From positions 21,972,426 to 22,036,425 of the forward strand of contig SSBO01000012.1 in NCBI GenBank assembly GCA_005281725.1: 64,000 nucleotides of DNA, written 5' to 3'. Each line of letters starts with the position of its first letter. Within the stretch, counting starts at the first letter, position 1. Below are positions 53,901-64,000 of this stretch, one piece after another. This DNA is from Wuchereria bancrofti. Its lineage: Eukaryota; Nematoda; Chromadorea; Rhabditida; Onchocercidae. The notes below the pieces were generated by a model. The model was not told where the DNA came from, made no database searches, and worked only from the letters and a program-made list of their open reading frames with translations. A program made the position numbers and the translations under genes.

Positions 53901-55841
53901 AATAGAAGGTAAGAAATATAAACATATGAAATTTTAATTCTGATTAAAATTTAAAGAATGAAATTTATAAATGAATATGTTTGAAAAGATGAAAAATTTG
54001 CTTACCTTTAATAAATAAATGAATTAAAAAAGACGCATTTATTTATATATAGAACTTTATGTTTGTATTTTATATTTGTATTTATATTTATACTTATATT
54101 TACATATTTATCTTCGTACTTATATTTTATTTACATTTATATTTGTATTTATACTTATATTTCATTAATCCGCACAAGTAGCTTATATATGAGTGACAGC
54201 AAAAGAAAAAAGGAAGAAAAGAGATACTATTGAAAATGGAAATTATTATAATCAAATGAAATGGTTTTAGCTGTAGTAATAATCATATTTCTCATTTCTT
54301 TCTTGCGTTAAAATAAATAATAGTTTTTTTTTTAAATTTCCATAATTTTAGATCCATTTTTAAATTTTATTGCTATGTGTTCCCTTAATTGCCGTTAAAA
54401 ATTTATTAAAAACAAAAATTAATATAATTAAAATAACATCACTGTTAATAGTGTATTATAATTGACTTTCCTTTAATTTAATAATATTTTAATGGAAAAT
54501 GTTCGCTATTAATCCCATCTGACAAATGATGCAGTTTTGTTTCTTAACTGATAAACTGATAATGGGCACAGTTTTATCAATATTCATTTTTGACATATGC
54601 ATTAACAATTAATAAACAAATTGCAATTAAGAATGATTTTGTATAGCAAGAATTTCATGCTGAAAATGAAAATCAAGTTTTCATAAAAAAAATTTGAGTG
54701 TGGGAAGTAAAATTGCAATTAATATGAATTTGAGAGAAATATCGAACAATAAGAATTCATTACTGAAATTATTCAGTTATTAAAGATTATTTCATGCATA
54801 AAATTATACGCTTGAAAAAAGCCTAACAAATTTTATGAGCATTTGAGAATTTATGCAAAAGTAACTTATCGTTATAAAGTTTCTAGCTTAATTTCTCAAA
54901 TAAGACGCAACGTTAAAAAATGGCAGTACTGATTGATTTTGTTTCAAGTAACATACAACGTCAAGGAATAGCAATATTGATTGATTTTGTTTAGTAAGGT
55001 ACAAGGTTAAAGAATAGCAATATTGATTGATTTTGTTTGAAATAACGTTAAAGGATAGCAATATTGATTGATTTTGTTTCAAGCAACGTTAAAGAATAGC
55101 AATATTGATTGATTTTGTTTGAAACAACGTTAAAGGATAGCAATATTGATTGATTTTGTTTCAAGTAAGGTGCAACGTTAAAGGATAGCAACATTGATTG
55201 ATTTTGTTTCAAGCAACGTTAAAGAATAGCAATATTGATTGATTTTGGAACAACCATAATTCTCAATGAAAAGATTTTTTTTTTATAACTGTGATTGTAT
55301 TAAATGTATGAAATGAATGAATGAAAGATTCCAATATTAGCTTACGATCGTCTTTTGCCTCAATTTCAGCTTGTTGTACATTTGTATCAAATTTTACTAC
55401 ATTTGTATATGATTGATCATAGTTCAAACCATTTACAGTAGACATTCGATTCTTTTTCGCGATAATTGATGGATTTTTTGGTAACTAAAGAAGAAAATAC
55501 GAGAGAAGATAAGGTAAAACAGAGATCACTATTATCATTTCATTTCAATAAAATTATAGTATTATTCAAAAAAAAAAGTTTTTCATATCTGAAGAAAAAA
55601 ATTTATTTAATGCTAGGAAATAAATTCTACAAACTAATTAATGTTATACCTGTTCGATTAAATTATCAAATATTTCCATAGCAGATTTTTCTGCCTTATC
55701 ACTACTGTCACTTAATGGAGGATCATCTTTGATATTGAGTGAAATTAATGATTGACTTCTCTCATCAATGAAATGACTATTGGTAGGATTCATCGATGAT
55801 GATGATGATGATGATATGAATTCATGTTTAGATGTTGACAT
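47984..55841 (-). CDS. mec-2: MEC-2 stomatin-family protein, 12 exons, apparent frameshift in exon 11
   Basis: MEC-2 is a prohibitin-domain membrane protein that regulates DEG/ENaC channels in nematode touch neurons. Exons: 55650-55841, 55346-55484, 53793-53896, 53168-53240, 52950-53032, 52424-52524, 52016-52118, 51331-51465, 50875-50993, 50199-50279, 48421-48607, 47984-48080. Exons 1-10 join cleanly (376 aa). A variable acidic N-terminus with a Ser run precedes a hydrophobic hairpin ([18 protein letters not shown]) whose Pro137 matches the cholesterol-linked proline of C. elegans MEC-2. The stomatin domain follows, nearly identical to the worm protein, then [18 protein letters not shown]. 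Exon 11 carries the KYPEWVQG motif (worm KYPDWVQG) in a different frame from its start, so one base is extra or two are missing near 48587. Exon 12 fits by phase only. Confidence 0.93.
48580..48595 (-). other. mec-2: Apparent frameshift in mec-2 exon 11
   Basis: Read from the acceptor at 48607, the frame gives VSSGITLP, the same length as worm VEEPPSLP. The next conserved residues ([16 protein letters not shown] against worm KIRSCCLYKYPDWVQG) are in another frame. That second frame has a TAA just upstream with no AG between, so no acceptor can rescue it. Sequencing or assembly error is as likely as mutation. Confidence 0.7.
51498..51765 (-). repeat. Intronic array carrying joined AG|GTAAT sites
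   Basis: Eight units of about 37 bp lie in the mec-2 intron just upstream of exon 8. On the minus strand each reads AAATTTTYAG followed by GTAAT and an AAATCATATGAG-like filler. Six of the eight keep YAG|GTAAT; two read TTTAAGTAA. The AAATTTTCAG part is the same as the true acceptor of exon 8. Confidence 0.85.
54907..55247. repeat. Minisatellite, about 8 copies of a 41-bp core
   Basis: The core AGCAATATTGATTGATTTTG, followed by TTTCAAGC-AACGTTAAAG-like sequence, repeats eight times; some units carry an extra 8-10 bp. It lies in the mec-2 intron between exons 2 and 3. Open frames through it are a consequence of the repeat. Confidence 0.92.
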
Positions 55842-55998
55842 TGTTGACAAACATTCAATGAGACAAACATTAATACGGATAAGTTAATAACGAAAAAAGT
55901 ATATTACGAAATTCAAATTCAACCACTTTTCTTAAATCAATCAAATTAAACGAAGAATCAATCTTTCACTATTAATCTTAAATAGAAAATGAAAAAAA

Positions 55999-58900
55999 AA
56001 GCTAATAATTATTAAAATTTGTAAATTGTAAAATGGAATTGATCAAACCAAAATGATTCAAAATATACTATATAAAAAAGTAGTTCAAAATATTAGAAAG
56101 TTAGCACAGAGTTGGTTGCATTTATTTAAAATGCATGAGAAAAAGTTTATTCTACAGCCGTTTAAAAAAAAAAAAAAAAAAAACCTACATTTTTACGCTA
56201 TTTAAAAAGAGGAGGAATAAAGGAGATGAAGCTAAGAAAAAATGTCACAATGCCGCCTGAATGATTTAAAGATTGTTGAAGGAAAAAAACAAAACAAAAC
56301 AAAAAAGAAATGTTGTCTTTTACAATTGTTTCATGCATTTTCATATTCTCTTAGTATTTCTCTCGGATTTTTTTTTTCATTGTAATATTTGAAAAATTTT
56401 CAAACATTCACAATTTTTAATTCAATCTTCAAAAATACATAACCAGTAAAAAGTACCATTATAGCATGCATTATTGCTATCATTTTTGCATTTCTCTCCA
56501 TGAATAGCTAATATTATCTTTCAAAACATGTCATTTAACCATTTTTTTTAAATGCATTCCATTTTATATCCTCGAATTTTCAACTCGTTTTTTTTGAAAA
56601 AAGAAAAAAAAAGACGAATTTTTTGTAAAAATTTTAATTAAAGCTTGGAAATATGTATAATAATTAAAAGAAAAATAATAATTATTATATCATGATTAAG
56701 TATGTTGTATATCATAAATAACTGAAAGATCTTTCATTATTTATTTTGCTACCATTACAACTATAACTATAATATTAATAAGAAATTATATTAATAAGTA
56801 TAATATTAATATAATATAAAAAAAATTATACAATTATTACTATTATTGTCGTTATACGTTATATATTATTAATAGAAATATAATTGTAAATGTTAAATAT
56901 ATCTTTATTGTAATATTGTTATTGTCGTTTAAGAAGTAAGTTTAGAGTAAGTATAGAGTAATTATAAGGTAAGCTAGGTGCATGACTAGAGTTAATTAAT
57001 TTTTTCCTTTTATTAATAATCATCTTATCTCTTTTTTTCTTTTCATTCTCTTTCAAAAAGAAGAAAAAAACTTATTTGTTTGTTTGTTTATAATATTTGT
57101 TTATGATATTATTTATTAAAGCGTGCTTATTATTTATTAGTTCTCTTCTTTTTTATTGATTTCATAGCATTTTTATCATTTATATAAAATTATCCCTTTC
57201 AAAAATTGTGACAAAAAAAGGAACAAAAAAAAAAAGGAAAAAGTGAGAATGAAAGGAAAAATTTATGAATTCGAAATAATTAAAATTTAAAGAATAACAA
57301 AAAGAAAGGAAAAAAAGAAGCGAAATGCTTTTCATATGGTACTGAAAAAGGAAAGATTTTGTTGAAAGTTGTGTTGTTCAACAATGATTTATGTAAACAT
57401 ATAAAATAACTGAAAATCAATGGAAGTAAGAAAAAGAAAAACCAATAATTACAAAGAAATCAAATATTGTTAATTCAATTATTTCTATATATTTTATTTT
57501 ATAAAATTCGAATATTTTATAAAATTTACATTTAATTCAAAAATTTATATTTGAAGCAAAATTTTAATCTTGAATTTTTTTTGACAAAAATTTACAAATN
57601 AAGCTAATAATTATTAAAATTTGTAAATTGTAAAATGGAATTGATCAAACCAAAATGATTCAAAATATACTATATAAAAAAGTAGTTCAAAATATTAGAA
57701 AGTTAGCACAGAGTTGGTTGCATTTATTTAAAATGCATGAGAAAAAGTTTATTCTACAGCCGTTTAAAAAAAAAAAAAAAAAAAAACCTACATTTTTACG
57801 CTATTTAAAAAGAGGAGGAATAAAGGAGATGAAGCTAAGAAAAAATGTCACAATGCCGCCTGAATGATTTAAAGATTGTTGAAGGAAAAAAACAAAACAA
57901 AACAAAAAAGAAATGTTGTCTTTTACAATTGTTTCATGCATTTTCATATTCTCTTAGTATTTCTCTCGGATTTTTTTTTTCATTGTAATATTTGAAAAAT
58001 TTTCAAACATTCACAATTTTTAATTCAATCTTCAAAAATACATAACCAGTAAAAAGTACCATTATAGCATGCATTATTGCTATCATTTTTGCATTTCTCT
58101 CCATGAATAGCTAATATTATCTTTCAAAACATGTCATTTAACCATTTTTTTTAAATGCATTCCATTTTATATCCTCGAATTTTCAACTCGTTTTTTTTGA
58201 AAAAAGAAAAAAAAAGACGAATTTTTTGTAAAAATTTTAATTAAAGCTTGGAAATATGTATAATAATTAAAAGAAAAATAATAATTATTATATCATGATT
58301 AAGTATGTTGTATATCATAAATAACTGAAAGATCTTTCATTATTTATTTTGCTACCATTACAACTATAACTATAATATTAATAAGAAATTATATTAATAA
58401 GTATAATATTAATATAATATAAAAAAAATTATACAATTATTACTATTATTGTCGTTATACGTTATATATTATTAATAGAAATATAATTGTAAATGTTAAA
58501 TATATCTTTATTGTAATATTGTTATTGTCGTTTAAGAAGTAAGTTTAGAGTAAGTATAGAGTAATTATAAGGTAAGCTAGGTGCATGACTAGAGTTAATT
58601 AATTTTTTCCTTTTATTAATAATCATCTTATCTCTTTTTTTCTTTTCATTCTCTTTCAAAAAGAAGAAAAAAACTTATTTGTTTGTTTGTTTATAATATT
58701 TGTTTATGATATTATTTATTAAAGCGTGCTTATTATTTATTAGTTCTCTTCTTTTTTATTGATTTCATAGCATTTTTATCATTTATATAAAATTATCCCT
58801 TTCAAAAATTGTGACAAAAAAAGGAACAAAAAAAAAAAGGAAAAAGTGAGAATGAAAGGAAAAATTTATGAATTCGAAATAATTAAAATTTAAAGAATAA

Positions 58901-59203
58901 CAAAAAGAAAGGAAAAAAAGAAGCGAAATGCTTTTCATATGGTACTGAAAAAGGAAAGATTTTGTTGAAAGTTGTGTTGTTCAACAATGATTTATGTAAA
59001 CATATAAAATAACTGAAAATCAATGGAAGTAAGAAAAAGAAAAACCAATAATTACAAAGAAATCAAATATTGTTAATTCAATTATTTCTATATATTTTAT
59101 TTTATAAAATTCGAATATTTTATAAAATTTACATTTAATTCAAAAATTTATATTTGAAGCAAAATTTTAATCTTGAATTTTTTTTGACAAAAATTTACAA
59201 ATT
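55999..59203. other. 1.6-kb duplication around a single N
   Basis: The sequence from 55999 to 57599 recurs at 57601 to 59203, separated by one N at 57600. The copies look identical except for one base in a poly-A run of 20 versus 21. Identity that high next to a gap character points to an unmerged contig overlap, although a very recent tandem duplication cannot be excluded from sequence alone. Confidence 0.85.
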
Positions 59204-59756
59204 TTTTAATGAATTCTGGATAAATGAAATAATTTGTATAAAATTATTTTTGTATCAAATAATTAATACCATAACTAATTTCACATATGTTGATATTATT
59301 TATTGTAATAGAAAATTTAAGACTTGATTACAACATAGTAAATACACATTTTATAGTAAAATTTATTTATGGCTAGTAGAAATAAAAAAAAAAAACTTTA
59401 ATTTGTAAACATTACATTTTCTAAAATGTGTATTTGGAAATTATCTAATATGTAAATTGAGAAATGTAAAAAAAAGAAGTGGATTTATGATGTGAAATAA
59501 AACTGAAATAAATGAAATTGTAAAGACGATGAAACTGCTTTATTTTTTTTTTTGATAAATTTTATTTAGAAAAATTTAATTGTTATCGATTTTGTTAACA
59601 TGGTAAAATTGTTTGCCCTCAGTTAATGAAATAAGTGAAAATGTTTAGCATTGCGTTCAGTGATTGATTTTATTTTTCACTGTTCAAAGAAAAAAAAAAT
59701 GAAAAAGAAATAAAAATAGCAAGCATAAAGATTAAAATTGAATTAAAATGACCAAA

Positions 59757-60140
59757 TGAACAGAACAATTAATGAAACATATTAAATTTTAAAAAGAATG
59801 AATCATCTAAGGTATTTCTGGACTGAGAACTGAGGAATGTGATAACTGAGTTAATTAAAATAGGGAAAAGGATGACAAAAATTTGTTGTTGACAAATTTG
59901 ATAGATTAATTAGAGGCAGACAGACGTCTAGCAGAGTTAAATTGTGATGAATAGAATAATTAATGAAGCATATTAAATTTTAAAAAGAATGAATCATCTA
60001 AGATATTTCTGGACTGAGAACTGAGGAATGTGATAACTGAGTTAATTAAAATAAGGAAAAAGATGACAAAAATTTGCTGTTGACAAATTTGATAGATTAA
60101 TTAGTGACAAGACAGACCTCTAGCAGAATTAAATTGTGCT
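59757..60140. repeat. 191-bp imperfect tandem duplication
   Basis: A 191-bp unit occurs twice (about 59757-59947 and 59948-60140) with scattered substitutions, so this one is a real, older duplication. The right-hand copy contains the 3' end of the 60118-60577 exon; the left-hand copy holds a mutated remnant in which the bases at the donor junction read AGAC instead of AGAG. Confidence 0.9.
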
Positions 60141-60577
60141 GGATGAAGCAATTTCGGATCCTCTGAAGTACGACGATTTGCTCTGGCTATTATTTGTTCT
60201 GTCGTTGGTCGTACCCATAACAAGGATCGTCGTCGTTCATTGTTTAGATTATGCGACAAACGTCGCATTGATATTGGTTGTAAATTTCCGGTACCAAACG
60301 GATATAGTGATTCCGTACTTCGTATTAAATTTTTTTGAATGTGTATAATATCGTCAGTTGATTCGGTGATATTGCTATCAATATTATTAATGCCATCATC
60401 ATCATCATCATTAACAACAACCAATGGGCGCAAATGATCTTTTGACATTTGCCTTTTGTTAGGCATAGTTAAACCAACAATCGTCAGTATTCCACCTTCC
60501 AAATCTTCTCGAAATATTTCGTGTTGAGTCAATTTGGAACAGCAATTACTTGTGATAGATCCGATAAATGGTAGCAT
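60101..60577 (-). CDS. 158-codon ORF; candidate alternative first exon of mec-2
   Basis: An ATG-initiated open frame of 158 codons in otherwise non-coding AT-rich DNA. It has an acidic run (DDDDD), then a basic and Ser-rich segment (RRLSHNLNNERRRSLLWVRP). I recognise no domain, transmembrane segment or signal peptide. It lies 4.3 kb upstream of mec-2 exon 1 on the same strand. A possible donor at 60118 (AGAG|GTCTGT) leaves phase 1, and the only mec-2 exon starting in that phase is exon 3. The join would give [10 protein letters not shown], like KANIQNEFG in the worm protein, where the main isoform reads DPNIQSELG. It may therefore be an alternative N-terminus, or else a small independent gene. 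The donor is weak. Confidence 0.5.
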   Translation of the reverse strand: MLPFIGSITSNCCSKLTQHEIFREDLEGGILTIVGLTMPNKRQMSKDHLRPLVVVNDDDDDGINNIDSNITESTDDIIHIQKNLIRSTESLYPFGTGNLQPISMRRLSHNLNNERRRSLLWVRPTTEQIIARANRRTSEDPKLLHPAQFNSARGLSCH

Positions 60578-63500
60578 AGAAGTTTTGTCTCTTCGTGTTA
60601 GCGTTTCTTTTTTTTTTTTTTTTTGGAAAAGTTGAACGCTTTTAGTTTATTAAAGCGATATGAAGAATTTCCTTTTTTTTTTTTCGTTCGACTTTTTCCG
60701 CCTTAGATATATTTATTTTCCGCCTTCCTTCCTTCCTTTTCTTGTGGTCAATTCTATAACTGCTTCTGTTGCTGTAACATTTTGTCAATAATCAATGATT
60801 GATTTTCATGATGGTTTGTTTGCCCATTGAAAAGTTAATCAACGTCCAAAGATGACAATATTTCAATTTATTTCACTAATTCTCATTCATAAATTTTTAT
60901 GTTTTTTTCAAATTTTTTCATCATATAGTTTCAAAAATTTTTGTCAAAAGTCACTTAAAATTATTTGTTTTTCTTTTTTTCCGATTTCTCTTTTCAAACT
61001 TTTAGCTATTTCTTTTTTCATTTCATTATTCCCTTTTGAGTATTTCTCCCAGAAGACAGTATATATTTCTCTTTTAATATAGTTTATTTTAATCGTCAGC
61101 AAAAAAAGCAAAAAAAAAAAAAGGAATCAGTATGACAAGTAGTAGTAGTAGTAAGTAGTAACGTTTCACACAAAAAGTCATTAGAATATTCCTGAAAGAA
61201 AAAAAAAAAGTGAATTCTAGCAAATTTGTATCAAAATTTGACATCAAAACAAATATTTACATCTATCCGCTTATCATCACAGTGATTTCATCAAGTGATA
61301 AAATTAAAATTTAATTGATTTCAGTGCATTAATTTTACCCATTGTTATTATTTCAATCATAACTTCTATTATTTAACTTTTATCTAGGATAAAGAAAAGC
61401 TAACAATTTCTCCTGTTGCATTAATTTCACGATTTGATATGTGCTGGAAAAAGAAGGACATAGAAGCGAACTAAATTTTAATCCAGATCCTTATCTTTGT
61501 CCTTTTTTATAACAATAGTTCAAATTATCCATGGAAAAATTCAACTTTAATTTGAATTCTAATTTGAAAATTTATTCACTTCAAATGTATGCCTATTTCA
61601 GAGCTTAAAGGAAATGTTGCAAAAAAAAGAAAAGAGCACAAGTAAAAAAAAAAAAAAAAAACTTTAAAATTTATAATCTTCAACAAGCATGAATTTTGTC
61701 ATTATTTAGCATTCAAAAATTTCATTTTTTTCTAACTCTTTTTGTATAAATGCTAACAAATGGATAAAATAAGCTCTTCTCAAATTTCTGATTCCTTTGT
61801 AATTTAATTCTCATAAAAGCAGTAAACATTCTAAATTATTTAGTTAAAAGGATGCTAACCTATCAGAAAGAGATATCAAATTTAGATAAATAATACAATC
61901 AAACATTTTTTTTGTGCTATTTCATTTCTTGCATTAGGGTGAATTATATAATAATATAAAAAAATTCAATATTCATTTATCGATTTATTTCGTATGATAA
62001 AATTCAATGTTTATTTATCAATTCGTCAATTTAATCCATCTATAGCTATAAATAATGTTTACATCGATAAATTAATTAAATATTTGCAGTGTTAATAAGA
62101 GTTGAACTTAAAACATGCAAAAGTATCGAATTATTGAATATATTATTTCTTATCGAATCTATTTCCATCTATTTCTTCACTATCTCATTAATCATGTGAT
62201 CATCGATATCATAAACACTTACTTTCACTTTCTTTACTAACTTCAAAATTTTCTCAAATGCACTTATTGTTGTTATGCATTAATAAACTTAATTCTCACA
62301 CTAAATTGAGGAAAAATGATCAATTTCAAAAGCTATGAGAGAGGAAGATTAACGATAAGATTTGTCAGCAAAAAAAAAAAAAAAATTTCTTTCACATTGT
62401 TTAAAAAATTTGAAAATGAATGGAAGTAGGGTGAGAGAAAAGAAGAAGAAAAAAAAAAGAAAACTAAAAGAAAACAAAGAAATCAATAAAAAAAAAAAAG
62501 GAAAGATGTAAAAATAAGAAATAAATGGAATCAAGAAGAAAGTATATGGCATAAAGCTATTTTGACGCACATTGATGAAAATGAAGCCAATAATCATCGA
62601 ATTATTGGATTTTTGGTCAATAACATAACTAGTTAGGATGATGGTGGCATTGCTTAGTAAGATCGAAATTACTTTTACTATACACAATTTTCTTAATTTT
62701 ATTTCAAATATTTACTTATTTGTAAAATTTTACTCCTGGTAATTTAATTTATTTCTTTCAAAAAAAAGAAAAAACTTTAATTTTTTTTTTTTTGTTTGTT
62801 TTCAAAAGGAAGTATAAATTATTCTAATATCAAATTTATCATATAAATTAATTCATAAATTTTCTTTTCTTCATTTTGTATAAATAAGTTATCAAATATT
62901 TCTCAATTAAGAAATATTTATGCATTTTAATAGTTGAACAATATTTACATTTTTATTAGGTAAAACCATTCACTATTATTATTTATTACTGCTATTATCA
63001 CTATTGTTATTATTTTTATTATCATTGTTATTATCACTATTACTTATTGCTGCTATTATCACTATTGTTATTATTTTTATTATCATTGTTATTATCACTA
63101 TTATTATTATTATTGTTATTATTATTTATTTCCATTAGCATTATAATTTGAAGTGTTATTTAACATTTTTGAATAATCATTTTTGAATAGGTAAAACCAT
63201 TCATCCATTACTATCATTTATTATTATCACTGCTATTATCACTACAGTGGTGATAACATCGGCAAATGAAAGACTATCAATTTAAAACAAAATTGTTTTG
63301 AAAAAACGAAAATATATAACCGGAAAAATGGATATAGTGAAGTGTAGTGATAAATATTCTGATCAGTAATTTAATTAGAAAACCTTTGAAACGAATTTTA
63401 ATGGTGCGTTGAGTGTAATTAAATCAGTTTGAAAGCGAATGAAATTTAAATGGAATTGTCACATTTATATAATTATTATACACTTTAAGTATTATTATAT

Positions 63501-64000
63501 TGCAATCACGACATTAATTCATAAATATTTGAAGTCAACAAAATAATGAATTAATTTCTGGATGGTATAAACTGGATGAAAGTGAAAATATTAGAGAATA
63601 ACTGAAATACATTGTTGTTTATGAGCTCATGAGTTTTGTTTAATACTAAATTAAATGCATAAATAATTCGACCTAAAATTAAGAATATAAAATTTGAAAT
63701 GAAAAAGAATGAAAAAATCAAATGATCGTTTTTATTTTGCAATTAACTTTCAAGCTAAAAAAAATCCAAATTGTTTAATCTTTTCATTCATATTTTCAGT
63801 TCTCATATATTCAAATATGAGGAATGTAAGTTAAGATATTCAATTACTATCTAACTTAATATTTGCAACTATCGTTGAGTGCATTAACAAATTTAATTAA
63901 TAAAATTTATAAATGTATCCAAGGACATGCGGTAAAATGCATAAATAATTCGATCAATCTTAATTAAATCATTGTTCAAGTAAAAATATTTTACTCTTCG
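60578..64000. other. AT-rich flank with simple repeats
   Basis: No gene is supported here. The minus-strand open frame at 62349-62687 is a phenylalanine-rich reading of A/T runs. At 62957-63250 there is an imperfect ATT/ATC-type trinucleotide region with a 61-bp internal tandem copy, and GTAAAACCATTCA occurs at both ends about 230 bp apart. If mec-2 starts at 60577, its promoter would be here. Confidence 0.5.

Noticed and set aside
57655..57867. Lysine-rich ORF
   Set aside because: Runs through a poly-A tract inside the duplicated assembly segment; no homology or splice context.

Overview
The window is nuclear DNA of a filarial nematode (Onchocercidae, Brugia-like). It is AT-rich, with intron-split genes, nematode-type TTTCAG/TTTTAG splice acceptors, and acceptor-like sites just upstream of start codons that suit spliced-leader trans-splicing. 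The cyclophilin gene closely resembles what I recall of Brugia malayi CYP-1, including its length of about 840-850 residues. The species cannot be fixed from this window alone.

Layout. 1-2323: AT-rich DNA with two GC-richer patches of unknown origin. 2324-14582 (+): tripeptidyl-peptidase II in 31 exons, reading frame intact from start to stop, 1336 residues. 14583-17081: repeat-bearing gap between convergent genes. 17082-22486 (-): RS-domain cyclophilin in 13 exons, 849 residues. 22487-23977: divergent intergenic DNA. 23978-25551 (+): complex III subunit 7/UQCRB-like protein in 5 exons, 152 residues. 25552-26715: gap between convergent genes. 26716 to about 46540 (-): a gene I rebuilt from phase-compatible exons for a type I membrane protein with an immunoglobulin domain; one of its introns is 11 kb. 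47984-55841 (-): MEC-2/stomatin gene, with a possible alternative first exon at 60118-60577. 60578-64000: AT-rich DNA with simple repeats and no gene that I can support.

Functions. TPP2, CYP-1 and UQCRB are housekeeping proteins: cytosolic peptide trimming, splicing-associated prolyl isomerisation and mitochondrial respiration. MEC-2 and the immunoglobulin protein are membrane proteins of the kind used in sensory or neuronal cells. Nothing suggests an operon: the gene order alternates convergent and divergent pairs, and the last two genes lie head-to-tail on the minus strand.

Two runs of N (27877-27887 and 57600) are each flanked by near-identical copies of the adjoining sequence. They look like unmerged contig ends, so this is a draft assembly, and the apparent frameshift in mec-2 must be judged with that in mind. 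The least expected signal is a set of joined splice acceptor/donor sequences (YAG followed directly by GTAA) in introns. One is a tandem array inside mec-2 and others lie in the 11-kb intron. They have the form of recursive-splicing sites.
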